From: Hyphomicrobium nitrativorans NL23
GTDB taxonomy: Bacteria > Pseudomonadota > Alphaproteobacteria > Rhizobiales > Hyphomicrobiaceae
Reading direction: 5' to 3'
DNA: 64,000 bases
Assembly: GCF_000503895.1 (NCBI RefSeq)
Contig: NC_022997.1
Span: forward strand, 2,669,821-2,733,820
Shown: one piece after another, positions 25,253-35,400 of the stretch
Position numbering within the stretch: position 1 is the first letter of the stretch
Layout of the letters: each line of letters begins with the position of its first letter
Program-made: the position numbers and the translations under genes
The notes under the pieces: model-generated
What the model was told of the DNA's origin: nothing
What the model saw: only the letters and a program-made list of their open reading frames with translations
The model's database searches: none

Positions 25253-27487
25253 TCAGTTCGACGCACCGAACCGCATCGTGAGCCCTGCGCGCGCGCTGAA
25301 GCCCGGGCTGTTGTACTGGTCAAGGTGCTGGCGGTACGTCTGGTCGAACAGATTGTCAATGTTGACGTTCAATGTCACGTTATCTGTCGCTTCATATTGC
25401 GCGAAGAGATCGACGACATTGTAGGAGTCGGCATGCCTCATGGCAGCGTTCTCGCCCTCGATGAAGCGATCCTGCGCAGCGACGAAGCGGACGCGACCAC
25501 CCGCGACGAGCTTATCGTCGAAGGCCCTGAAGCCCGCAGTGACCGTAACCTGATCGGCAGGCACCGTGCGCAAGCCTTCGCCCGTATCCTCGTTCTTGCC
25601 GCGAATGTGATGTGCGCCAAGCCCCGCGAACCAGGCACCGGCATCATAGAGGGCCTCGAATTCGATGCCTTCGAGCGTGGCGTTGCTGATGTTTCGATAC
25701 TGGACGTAATCGTCCATCAAGATCGGTAGGAACGACGTCGGGAAACAGGACACAGGGGGGCCCGCGGGGCGCACGCATCCTGGGCGATTGAACAGCAAGT
25801 AGCCGTCGATCGGACCCGGCACGCTCACCATGTCGATGTAATCTTCAACCTCGTTACGGAACGCCGTCACTTTGGCCCGGAACCTGTCACCCGTGGACAG
25901 CACGTTATCAAACTTGAAATTGACGCCACCTTCGACGTTCTGCGCAACTTCAGGTTTCAGATCCGGGTTGGGGCGCAGCTCGAAGTTTGCGAAGCCGGGA
26001 TGGAAGCCGGTAATGAGCGTTTCGGACAGCGCAGGAGCGCGGAAGCCCTCGGCCCAGGTGCCGAAGACGGTGACGCCCTGCACAGGCGTGACGCCGACCG
26101 TGATTTTGGGCGAGACATGCTCGTCCTGGACGTTGACGCCGTTGCCGTCGAGTTCATAGCTGTCGTACCGCAGCGCGCCGATCACGTCGACGACGTCGAA
26201 GAACGTGATCTTGCTCTGGACGAAGCTCCCCCAGATGTTGCGCTCTCCCGATGGCGTGAATTCGTCGCCGCTGCCGGAGGGATCAACCGTATTCACGGTA
26301 TCGCGGAAGCCATCGACGCCGTATGTCAGCGCAACGTCCACGCCACTTGAGAGTGGAAAGCGTGACGTGTTGAACACATCGAAGCCTTCCGTTTCGGTGT
26401 TGAAGCCTCGCTGTGCACCGACGGGAAATGTTCCAGGCGTAACGAAGCACGGCGCGCCGACCGGAAGGAACCCGTTCAAGTTGTTCGCCGCCAAGTGCGC
26501 AGGCGTGCAGGGCACGCTTCCGGCGAGAGGCGTGGGCGAAAAGAACGTCGCATTACCGCCTGTAAGCCGGGTTTGGTCGAGTGCGGTCTCGTTGCGGTAG
26601 ATTTTGCTGCTGAAATCGATCAGCGGATTGGTCGGGCTCTGGAAGGTGTAGCCCAGCGTGTATTGACGGTTGTCGACGCCGGTGTCGTATTGCGTGCCGC
26701 CACTCTCAACTTCGTCGATGAACGCGGAGTTATAGTCGATAAGCGACGCCGTGATCTGGTGGCCTTCTGCGGGACGAACGCGGAACTTCACCAGTTTCGA
26801 ATCCGTCTCGTCGTTCGAGCCGGGAACCTTATTGCCGCTGCCATCCTCGTAGTCGCCATTCCGCCGGGCGTTGAACTGGCCGAGAATATCGAAGTTCCCC
26901 ACCTTGACGGCCGCTGTGCCGCTGCCGAGTTTTTCGTCGCCGTTCGTGCCGTAGCTCCCGCGTCCGCGCACGGCAGCGTACTCGCCGGGCCTTAGAATAT
27001 CGTCGGCATCGAGCGTTTCGAAGGCCGCGACGCCGCCGATGGCACCGGAGCCATAGATCGTCGCGGTGGGGCCGCGCGTGATGTCCACGCGCTTGATCAT
27101 TTCCGGCTCGATGTAAAACACGCCATTGGCGCTGTGGCCGCTGCGCTGGAAGTTCTGGCGCGCGCCGTCCACGAGGACGTTCACCCGTCCGAAGTCCTGA
27201 AGGCCGCGAATATTGACAGCGGTCGCCGTGTCGCGCGCCGTCTCCTGCGTCGTCACGCCCGGGATGGTGCGCAGAATTTCCGATACGCGATCCGCATTGA
27301 ACTGCTCGTCCATTGTCGCCCGATCGACCGCACTCGATCCCGACAGCGCGTCGATCCAGCTTTCCTCGGTTTTCGTCGAGGTTACGACGATGCCGTCGAG
27401 TTGAATTTCGTCCGCTACCGCATGGCTCCCGGCCACACCCAAGAGAACAGCCGCCATCAGCAGCCGCGACGACGCGCGCTTCGACAT
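25253..27487 (-). CDS. TonB-dependent haem/haemoglobin receptor
   Basis: This 744-residue outer-membrane receptor starts with a signal peptide (SHAVA-DEIQ) and a TonB-box-like region (DGIVVTSTKTEE). The plug domain runs to about residue 170 (AVNIRGLQDFGRVNVLVDGA, ITRGPTATIYGSGAIGGVAAF), and a 22-strand barrel type sequence follows. It fits the haemoglobin/transferrin/lactoferrin (HmuR/ShuA) receptor group. It is the first gene of a minus-strand unit with the IsdG-type and hutX genes, and lies divergent from hmuTUV. The cargo is most likely haem. Confidence 0.88.
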   Translation of the reverse strand: MSKRASSRLLMAAVLLGVAGSHAVADEIQLDGIVVTSTKTEESWIDALSGSSAVDRATMDEQFNADRVSEILRTIPGVTTQETARDTATAVNIRGLQDFGRVNVLVDGARQNFQRSGHSANGVFYIEPEMIKRVDITRGPTATIYGSGAIGGVAAFETLDADDILRPGEYAAVRGRGSYGTNGDEKLGSGTAAVKVGNFDILGQFNARRNGDYEDGSGNKVPGSNDETDSKLVKFRVRPAEGHQITASLIDYNSAFIDEVESGGTQYDTGVDNRQYTLGYTFQSPTNPLIDFSSKIYRNETALDQTRLTGGNATFFSPTPLAGSVPCTPAHLAANNLNGFLPVGAPCFVTPGTFPVGAQRGFNTETEGFDVFNTSRFPLSSGVDVALTYGVDGFRDTVNTVDPSGSGDEFTPSGERNIWGSFVQSKITFFDVVDVIGALRYDSYELDGNGVNVQDEHVSPKITVGVTPVQGVTVFGTWAEGFRAPALSETLITGFHPGFANFELRPNPDLKPEVAQNVEGGVNFKFDNVLSTGDRFRAKVTAFRNEVEDYIDMVSVPGPIDGYLLFNRPGCVRPAGPPVSCFPTSFLPILMDDYVQYRNISNATLEGIEFEALYDAGAWFAGLGAHHIRGKNEDTGEGLRTVPADQVTVTAGFRAFDDKLVAGGRVRFVAAQDRFIEGENAAMRHADSYNVVDLFAQYEATDNVTLNVNIDNLFDQTYRQHLDQYNSPGFSARAGLTMRFGASN

Positions 27488-27682
27488 ATCAAGAGAACTC
27501 CAATGTAGTCCCGGCTTGCACCTGTCGCGCCCGCTTAAACGCAGGCTTCACAGCAGGTGTCCCTTCGGACCGATCAACCCGAACGCCAGGGCACGGGCCT
27601 CCCGATCCGCGTCCGACTTGCTATCCGTATATTTCCTGATTATTTTCGTCAATATTGGCGGATCACGATTTCCATGGGTGTT

Positions 27683-27702
27683 GCAGATTGATCGCAATCT
27701 GC
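27683..27702. promoter_or_regulatory. Perfect 8+8 palindrome ahead of hmuT
   Basis: GCAGATTG (27683-27690) is repeated in inverted order as CAATCTGC (27695-27702) around ATCG. It ends 16 bases before the hmuT ATG. It could be an operator for the divergent haem genes or an RNA hairpin hiding the ribosome site. It does not match Fur, RirA or Irr boxes that I know. The rest of the 231-bp region is AT-rich near 27620-27660, with no clear -35/-10 pair. Confidence 0.5.
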
Positions 27703-27718
27703 CGCGGCCCTGCTCCGC

Positions 27719-28672
27719 ATGACAAAAAGGATGATCGCAATGTTCGTTCGGCCAAGGCCCACCGCTTGCGCGCTCGCACGTGCAGCTTTCCTGCTCCTCG
27801 CCTCGGTATCGGTGTCCGCACCGTCTCATAGCGCAGAGATGTCCGCGCGCGACACCTCCCGCATCGTGTCGGTCGGCGGCGACGTGACGGAGATTCTTTA
27901 CGAGCTTGGGCTCGGCGATAACGTGGTCGCCATCGACACGACGAGCGTGTTTCCTCCGCAAATTCCTTCCGAGAAGAAGAGCGTCGGATACATGCGCGCC
28001 CTCTCATCCGAGGGCGTTCTCGCCGTTCGGCCGACGCTCATTCTCGCCACAGACAAAGCCGGTCCGCCCGAAGTCGTCGCGGCGCTCAAGGCATCGTCGA
28101 CGCCTTTCATCACGATAGACGGTCCCGACACACCCGAAGGCGTCGCCGAAAAGGTGAAGCAAGTCGCAGCAATCGTAGGAAAGGAAGAGGCCGGGGAAAC
28201 ACTGGCTCAGCGTATTCGCACCGAGTTCGAGGCCGCGGCGGATGCGCGTAAGACGATCGCGAAACCGATCAAGGCGCTGTTTCTCCTCTCAGTGCAGAGC
28301 GGGCGCGCGTTGGCGGGCGGCCGGAACACAGCGGCCGATGCGATGCTCGCGCTTGCGGGCGCCGAAAACGTCGTGAACTCGTTCGACGGATACAAGCCGC
28401 TTTCGGGCGAAGCCGCACTCGCGCTTGCGCCGGACGCGATCATCGTCATGAAAGCCGCGCCCGGCCACCGCACGGCCGAAGCCAGTGGTCCGATCGCGAC
28501 GGAAATCGCCGCCATTACCGGGCTTGCCAACACGCCGGCCGTCAAAGACGGACGCATCATCGAATTCGACGGCAGCCTGATGCTGCAGTTCGGTCCGCGC
28601 GCACCACAAGCCGCTCATGACCTGATGCATATCCTTTACCCCGACCTCGTACCCACGCGCCGGATCAACTGA
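27719..28672 (+). CDS. hmuT: Haem ABC transporter, periplasmic binding protein
   Basis: This 317-residue protein has an N-terminal signal peptide (SVSVSAPSHSAE) and the two-lobe cluster A-8 binding fold. HmuT-like features include TSRIVSVGGDVTEILYELGL, VGYMRALSSEGVLAVRPTLIL and GGRNTAADAMLALAGAENVV. It is followed 3 bp later by the permease. It binds haem in the periplasm after import by the receptor encoded next door. Confidence 0.92.
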   Translation: MTKRMIAMFVRPRPTACALARAAFLLLASVSVSAPSHSAEMSARDTSRIVSVGGDVTEILYELGLGDNVVAIDTTSVFPPQIPSEKKSVGYMRALSSEGVLAVRPTLILATDKAGPPEVVAALKASSTPFITIDGPDTPEGVAEKVKQVAAIVGKEEAGETLAQRIRTEFEAAADARKTIAKPIKALFLLSVQSGRALAGGRNTAADAMLALAGAENVVNSFDGYKPLSGEAALALAPDAIIVMKAAPGHRTAEASGPIATEIAAITGLANTPAVKDGRIIEFDGSLMLQFGPRAPQAAHDLMHILYPDLVPTRRIN

Positions 28673-28675
28673 CGG

Positions 28676-29761
28676 ATGCTGAAACCGACACCAGCGGAGG
28701 ACCTCCGCACACACACCCGCTCCGCGCGTGACCGGACGAGGTCCCGCGGCCTCATCGTGCTTGGGATGGCTTTCCTGCTCACGGCGTTTCTTTCGCTCTC
28801 CGTGGGACCGAGCGGTATCACTCTTCTCTCCCTCCCCCAGGTGATCGCCGAGGTCACGGGATATTCGGCGGGGACGGGCGGGCACGAGGCCCTCGTGCTG
28901 CTGGACATCCGGCTGCCGAGAACGCTGCTTGCCATGTATGTGGGGGCGGCGCTCGCCGTTTCGGGCGCGATCATGCAAGGCATGTTCCGTAACCCACTTG
29001 CGGATCCCGGACTGATCGGCGTCTCCTCCGGCGCCGCGCTGTTCGCGGTGGCCATGATCGCATTCGGAGATGCGTATCTGCCAGCGATCAAAGCCGCGCT
29101 CGGGGTGCATGCTCTTCCGGTCGCGGCGTTCGTCGGCGGGCTTGGCGCGACGGCCCTGCTTGTCGGCCTCACCAACGGGCGACGAGTAATTTCAACCGGC
29201 ACGCTTTTGCTTGCGGGCGTGGCGCTCGCGGCGCTGGCCTCGGCGCTCATGGGGGTCGTCGCTTACCTCTCAGACGACCGTGCGCTGCGCGATCTCACGC
29301 TCTGGACACTCGGAAGCCTCGCGGGCGCGAGTTGGAGCAAGGTGATCGGCACGCTGCCGTTCGCCCTCGTTCTGGCGCTTCTTCTGCCCCGACTGATCCG
29401 GGACCTCAACGGACTGCTGCTCGGCGAGGCCGAGGCCTATCACCTCGGCGTTAACGTGCAGCGCGCCAAGATGCTGATCGTGTTCGTCACCGCAGGCGCT
29501 GTGGGCGCAGCCGTCGCGGTTGCAGGCATCGTCGGCTTTATCGGCATCGTGACGCCGCACATCATTCGCCTCGTCGCAGGGCCGGACCATCGCTTCCTGC
29601 TTCCGGCAAGCGCACTCCTCGGCGGCACGCTGGCTGTGGCGGCCGACATGGTGGCGCGCGTCGCCGTCGCGCCTGCGGAGCTTCCGCTCGGCATTATAAC
29701 GGCACTGATCGGCGCGCCCTTCTTCCTCCATCTCGTCTTGCGGAGGGGTGCGCATGGCTAA
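28676..29761 (+). CDS. hmuU: Haem ABC transporter, permease
   Basis: This 361-residue protein is of the FecCD/BtuC family with about ten transmembrane segments. Motifs include LPRTLLAMYVGAALAVSGAI, QGMFRNPLADPGLIGVSSGA and AVAGIVGFIGIVTPHIIRL. ATG 28676 follows the hmuT stop by 3 bases. Its end overlaps the hmuV start. It forms the inner-membrane channel of the haem transporter. Confidence 0.93.
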   Translation: MLKPTPAEDLRTHTRSARDRTRSRGLIVLGMAFLLTAFLSLSVGPSGITLLSLPQVIAEVTGYSAGTGGHEALVLLDIRLPRTLLAMYVGAALAVSGAIMQGMFRNPLADPGLIGVSSGAALFAVAMIAFGDAYLPAIKAALGVHALPVAAFVGGLGATALLVGLTNGRRVISTGTLLLAGVALAALASALMGVVAYLSDDRALRDLTLWTLGSLAGASWSKVIGTLPFALVLALLLPRLIRDLNGLLLGEAEAYHLGVNVQRAKMLIVFVTAGAVGAAVAVAGIVGFIGIVTPHIIRLVAGPDHRFLLPASALLGGTLAVAADMVARVAVAPAELPLGIITALIGAPFFLHLVLRRGAHG

Positions 29762-30632
29762 CGTGAAATCTCCGGCCATCGAGGCTTGCGGCTTACGTTT
29801 CGAAATCTCCGGCAAGCGGCTCGTGGACGATGTCAGCCTCGCAATTCCTGCGGGACGCATGGTCGGCATTCTGGGACCGAACGGCGCGGGCAAATCCACG
29901 TTCTTGAAACTCGCGACCGGCGAACTCAGGCCGACCGCGGGGCGAATTCTATTCGACGGCGTACCGCTCGCCCAAGCTCATCCCGCACTTCTCGCCCGCC
30001 GCCGCGCCGTCGTGCCCCAGTCGTCACAGCTCACGTTCTCGTTCTCCGCGCTCGAAGTGGTGACGCTCGGCGCCTCCGTTCCGGGGTTTGGGCTTTCGGA
30101 CGATCACAGCCGCGCCGCGGAATGGGCGCTCGACCGGGTCGGGCTCGCTCATCTCGCTGCGCGAGCCTATACGGATCTCTCCGGAGGCGAGCGCCAGCGC
30201 GTCCATATCGCACGCGCCATGTGCCAGCTCGCGACGGCACCTCCGAGCCCTGGCGAAACGTTGCTCCTGCTCGTCGACGAGCCGACCTCAAACCTCGACA
30301 TCGGACACCAACGCCGCGTGCTCGGGGCGCTGCGCGAGGCGGCGACCGAAGGGGCGGCCGTGCTTGCCGTTTTGCACGACATCAATCTTGCTGCCGGATA
30401 CTGCGACACCCTGGCGCTGATGCGCGAAGGCCGCCTGATTGCGCATGGGGCGCCAGACGAGATCGTTCGCGACGATCTTCTTTCACACACCTACGGATGC
30501 GCCCTCGACGCCAACCAGACACCCTCGCGGACACCTTTCGTGCTGCCCATTACGCGAGACGCCCCGGAGCCCGCGACGCCCGTGTTCACCTCCTCCGCCC
30601 GCCATCATGCCTCGGATGTGTCTTCAGGGTAG
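29754..30632 (+). CDS. hmuV: Haem ABC transporter, ATPase
   Basis: This 292-residue ATP-binding subunit has Walker A GPNGAGKST, signature LSGGERQR, Walker B LLLVDEPT and a switch His in LHDINLA. It begins at ATG 29754 inside the end of hmuU; a GTG two codons earlier is possible. The last 28 bases overlap the end of the metallophosphoesterase gene on the other strand. It energises haem import. Confidence 0.92.
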   Translation: MANVKSPAIEACGLRFEISGKRLVDDVSLAIPAGRMVGILGPNGAGKSTFLKLATGELRPTAGRILFDGVPLAQAHPALLARRRAVVPQSSQLTFSFSALEVVTLGASVPGFGLSDDHSRAAEWALDRVGLAHLAARAYTDLSGGERQRVHIARAMCQLATAPPSPGETLLLLVDEPTSNLDIGHQRRVLGALREAATEGAAVLAVLHDINLAAGYCDTLALMREGRLIAHGAPDEIVRDDLLSHTYGCALDANQTPSRTPFVLPITRDAPEPATPVFTSSARHHASDVSSG

Positions 30633-32386
30633 GCGGTGGCCTCGGCATCGGGCACGACGACGGTCTCCGTCGCCGTCACCCAGATGCGGCCTGTTTCGCC
30701 CCAGGCCATCTCATGCAGGTGGAAAAGCCCGGGTCCGTACTTCGTGTCATGCGCTCCCAGGGTCGATGAGGGCACGGAGCAAAGTTGCAGCGCGCCGCAC
30801 ATTCCGACCCAGTTCCGGTGGCGGTGACCGTGCAGCACGACGGCCTGACGCGCGCGCGCGCCGATCGACGCGAGCAGATCGGGGGCATTGATCAGAGAAA
30901 GCCCGAACCTCTCCTTGAGGGGGATGCCGAACGCGGCGTACTCGATGACCTGGTGATGGAGCGCGAGCAACCACCTGGCCTCACCATGCCGTTCTAACAG
31001 GCGCTCCAGCGCCTGAAGTTGCCGCGGCTCGATGGCCCCTATGCCATTGGTCAGCGCCATGTGGCTATCCGTGCATGAGTTGAGCAGGATCACGCCGGGC
31101 CGGCCGCCGGTGCCGGGCGGCACCACCATGGGGAACAGATCGCGCCAAAGCTGAGAGACCAGCCAGCGTCCGCGGACGTTTCCATCTCGTGCGAGCGCCT
31201 GCAGCCGGTGCAGTCTTTCTCCGTCGCGCAATGCCTCGCGGAGGGTTTGTTTCAGCTCGCCGGTGCGGGAGCATACGAGGCGTACGCGCTCGCCTTGAAC
31301 CTGATCGGCCGCCACGATGAAGCGGAGCTTGCGCAAGGCGAGCCCGGCGCTCCATGGCATTTCCAAACGTCCGGCATTCCATCGGTCGCAGATGTTGACG
31401 TCGTGATTTCCGGGCAGGATCAGGACCCGCTCGCGGAGCGCAGCGTTCGCGTCGATCTGTTCGAGAAACTCCACCCATTCGGCACGCGCGCCGGTGTCCG
31501 TCACGTCTCCCGTGATCAGGATCACGTCAAACGGCGCCGTCCGGTCCATTTCCGCAAGGTGCGCGGCCGTCGCCTGCCAGCGCGCGTTTCCCTGCGGCCC
31601 GCGCGTTCCAGGCTCCATCCGGAAGTCGTGGCGGCTCCCGACGAGATGCAGGTCGGACAGGTGCGCGACACGCAGGACACCTTGCGATTCCGGCACGTGC
31701 GCCTTGTCCTTCGCAAGTTCCGGAGGCGGCACGCTCAACTCGCGCCACGTCCAGTAGAGACTGGCGACAACAGTCGAGAACGCAAGCACCATGAGGCCGT
31801 CGATCACAGCGGCCCTGACGATCATCCGCGGACTTGCCGTCGCGAGCGAGACGCTCACGATCCCCGTCGTCAGAATGAGCGTCGTGGCGATGGCGAGAGA
31901 GAGGCCCGCGAACAGACCTCCCGACACGATGGTTCCCAACCTGCGGCGCGCCATCAGGTCAGCGAGGGTGGCATGGGGACCAAGCCACCTTTCGCCCGCG
32001 ATCTTCACCGCCTCCCGCACCAGAACGAAGATCGGGAACACCAGGGTGTAGTGGAGCTTCCAGAGGCTGCGCGCGGCCGACGCATAGCGCATCCGCCCCC
32101 ATTTGTACGCGACGAGCGCCAAGGCCGCGATGACGAGACCCGCCCAAAGCGGCTCGGACCAAAGCTGCCGCACGGACGTCATCACGAGCGTGCCGTATGT
32201 TTGGAGCAACGAGGGAACGAGCCCAACGAGGAATGCCGGCAGAAGCACCAGCGCAACGAATGCGAGTGCGGCCTGCACGACGTTGAACTCGAACAATGCC
32301 GACATCACAATCGCGCGCATGCCGCGACCGCCGGGGCTCATCCGATCGTCGTCCGCGTCGCCCTTCCGAAGATCCCAGATCGCCAT
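30605..32386 (-). CDS. Membrane-anchored calcineurin-type metallophosphoesterase
   Basis: This 593-residue protein has an N-terminal region of about 230 residues with several transmembrane segments. A metallophosphoesterase domain follows with the full motif set: SDLHL, ITGDVTDTG, LPGNHD, LALHH and LHGHRH. The start MAIWDLRKGD is chosen because GAGGGG lies just upstream and longer readings run into the RND gene. Domain order and size suggest a membrane-facing phosphoesterase; its substrate is unknown. It lies 17 bp after the RND pump gene and could be co-transcribed with it. Its stop lies inside hmuV. Confidence 0.8.
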   Translation of the reverse strand: MAIWDLRKGDADDDRMSPGGRGMRAIVMSALFEFNVVQAALAFVALVLLPAFLVGLVPSLLQTYGTLVMTSVRQLWSEPLWAGLVIAALALVAYKWGRMRYASAARSLWKLHYTLVFPIFVLVREAVKIAGERWLGPHATLADLMARRRLGTIVSGGLFAGLSLAIATTLILTTGIVSVSLATASPRMIVRAAVIDGLMVLAFSTVVASLYWTWRELSVPPPELAKDKAHVPESQGVLRVAHLSDLHLVGSRHDFRMEPGTRGPQGNARWQATAAHLAEMDRTAPFDVILITGDVTDTGARAEWVEFLEQIDANAALRERVLILPGNHDVNICDRWNAGRLEMPWSAGLALRKLRFIVAADQVQGERVRLVCSRTGELKQTLREALRDGERLHRLQALARDGNVRGRWLVSQLWRDLFPMVVPPGTGGRPGVILLNSCTDSHMALTNGIGAIEPRQLQALERLLERHGEARWLLALHHQVIEYAAFGIPLKERFGLSLINAPDLLASIGARARQAVVLHGHRHRNWVGMCGALQLCSVPSSTLGAHDTKYGPGLFHLHEMAWGETGRIWVTATETVVVPDAEATAYPEDTSEA

Positions 32387-32403
32387 GTTTTTCCCCTCGT
32401 GCG

Positions 32404-35400
32404 TTACGCCGGCACCGTGGCGGGATCGGCGGGCGCGGCCTCGGGCTCCTTGCCGCCGAACCATGCCACGTAGAGCGTCGGCAGAAAGACCAGCGTCAGG
32501 ATCGTCGCCACCAGAAGACCGCCCATGATCGCGAACGCCATCGGTCCCCAGAAGACGGTCGGCGCGATGGGGATCATGCCGAGCACGGTCGAGATCGCCG
32601 TCAGCATGATCGGGCGGAAGCGGGCGCTGCTTGCGTCCACGGCCGCCTGCCACACGTCTTTGCCAGCAGCGCGCTCAGCCTCGATCTGCCCGATCAGGAT
32701 CACCGCATTTTTCGTGATCATGCCGAGGAGCGCAAGAATGCCGAGGATGGCGACGAAGCCGAGCGGCCGCCCCGAGACGAGGAGCGCGGCCACCACACCG
32801 ATCAATCCCAGCGGCCCGACGGTGAGCACGAGCGCGAGCCGTTGGAAACTTTGGAGTTGCAGCATCAAAATCGTGAACATCAGCAGCAGCATCACCGGCA
32901 CGACGGCCATCACGGAGGCCTGCGACTTCGCACTTTCCTCGACGGTTCCTCCGACGGCTATCCGATACCCCTTGGGCAACGTGCCGGCGAGCGCATCTAT
33001 GCCGGGTGCGAGTGCGCTCACGACGGTGTCCGGAAGCACGCCAGGCTTGACGTCCGCCTGCACGGTCAGCGTCGGCACGCGGTCGCGGCGCCACACCAGC
33101 GGTTGATCCTGCTCGTATTCGAACGTCGCGAACTGACCGAGCGGCACCGTGCGTCCGCCGGGCAGCGGCACCTGCAGGTGGCGCAGGGTTGCGAGCGACA
33201 CCCGCTGCTCCTCCCGCGCCCGCGCGATGACATCGACGAGATAGATGTCGTCGCGCACTTGCGTCACGGGGCGACCGCTGATCACGGTGTTGAGCACGCC
33301 GGCCAGCGCCTCGGAACTGAGCCCCAGAAGACGGGCCTCATTCTGGTCCACGCGGATGCGGACTTGCCGCGTCGGCTCGATCCAGTCGTAGTTCACGCTT
33401 GCCGCGTCCGGATTGGATGCGACGATGGCGGCGAGCTTAAGCGATATTTCGCGGATAATGCCGATGTCGGGTCCGCTAACGCGATACTGCACGGGCCATC
33501 CGACCGGCGGACCGAGTTCCAACGGCGCGACGCGGCTCACGAGACCGGGAAACTCGTCGGCAAGGAGGCGCTCAAGCTTTTCCTGCAAGCGTTTGCGGGC
33601 CGCGACATCCTTCGCCACGATGACTGCCTGCGAAAAGAATTCGTTCGGAAGCTGCACGTCGAGCGGCAGGTAGAAACGGATGGCGCCGCGGCCGACGTAG
33701 GTGCTCCAGCGCGCGACGTCGGGATCGTCCTTCAGCGCCGCATCGAACCGGCGCGCCACGCTGTCGCTCGCGTAGATCGACGCGTTCTGCGGCAGCCCGA
33801 GGTCGACCATCAGCTCCGGCCGATCGGAGGAAGGGAAAAACTGGCGCGGGATGAGTGACATGGCGAGCAGCGCCACGACAAACAGGCCGACGGTGCCGCC
33901 GACGGTCAGCCACCTGGCCCGCATCGCCGACGTCAGAAGATTGCGGTAGGTCCGGAAAACGAAGCCGGGTTTCTCATCCTCTCCTGCTTTCTTTTCCGGC
34001 ACCTTCAGAATGGCGACGCCCATCAAGGGCGCAAAGAGAACCGCGACAAACCACGATACGACAAGCGCAATAGCCACCACGGCGAACAGCGAGAAGGTGT
34101 ACTCGCCTGCTGAGCTGGCCGCGAAGCCGACCGGCACAAAGCCCGCAATAGTCACCAACGTGCCGGCCAACATCGCGAACGCATACGTGCGGAACGCGAA
34201 CGTTGCCGCCTCGACCTTGCCGTCGCCCTCAGCTAATCGGCTCAGCATCGCGTCGGTCGTCGTCATGGCGTCGTCCACGAGCAGCGCGAGCGCTATGATG
34301 AGCGCTCCGAGCGAGATGCGCTGCATGTCGATGCCCGAAAGATCCATGATCGAAAATACGACAGCGAGCGTCAGCGGGATCGAGAGCGCGATGACGAGGC
34401 CCGGCCGTACGCCGAGGCTGATGAAACTCACGGCCAGGATGATGGCGACCGCCTGCCACAGCGACGTCATAAATTCCGAAATCGCCCCCTCGACGGTCAC
34501 GGCCTGATCCGCCACGAGCATCGGTTCGATGCCGATCGGAAGATTGGCCGTCAGCTCTGCCATGGCCGCCTTGACGGCCTTGCCGAGTGCGAGAATGTCG
34601 CCGCCGTCCCGCATGGCGATGGCCAGACCTATGGCGGGCGCACCGTCGACGCGAAAGAACGGTTGCGGCGGATCGGCGTACCCTCGCCTCACCTCCGCGA
34701 TGTCGGCGAGGCGCAGCAGGCGGCCCCCCACCGCAAAGTTGAGTTCCCGGAGATCGCGCTCGGATTCAAAGCCGCCAGACACGCGCACCGACAGGCGCTC
34801 GTCGCCGGTTTGAATCGTTCCGGCGGGCTGCACCACGTTCTGGGCGTGAAGGGCTGCCAGAAGCGCGGCGCGGTCGATGCCGAGGCTCGCCAGCTCCTTG
34901 ATCGAAAACTCGACGAAGATCTTTTCGTCCTGGGCGCCGAGGACCTCGATCTTGGACACGTCCGGCACCTGCAGGAGGCGCGAGCGCACGGCGTCCACAT
35001 AGTCGCGCAATTCCCGATGGGTGAAGCCGTCGGCCGTGAAACCGTAGATGATGCCGAAGGTATCGCCGAAATCGTCGTTGAATCCGGGGCCCACAATGCC
35101 CGCGGGAAGGGTATGGCGGATATCGCCCACGCTGTTGCGTACGTGGTACCAGATGTCGGCCACCTCCGGCGCCGTCGTGTCGCCTTCGAGGTTGACGAAA
35201 ATGGTCGTGACGCCGGCGGTCGTGTAGCTGCGGAGAAAATCGAGCTTCGGGGTCTCTTGCAGCTTGCGCTCCAATCGCTCCGTCACCTGGCGCAGCGTGT
35301 CCTCGATCGAAGCGCCCGGCCAGGCCGCCTGCACGACCATGGTCTTGATGACGAACGTCGGGTCTTCGCTGCGGCCAAGGCGATTATAGGCGGCAAGGCC

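Noticed and set aside
27488-27682. Fur, RirA or Irr box in the haem divergent region
   Set aside because: No stretch matches the known consensus well enough; only the unrelated palindrome at 27683 was kept.
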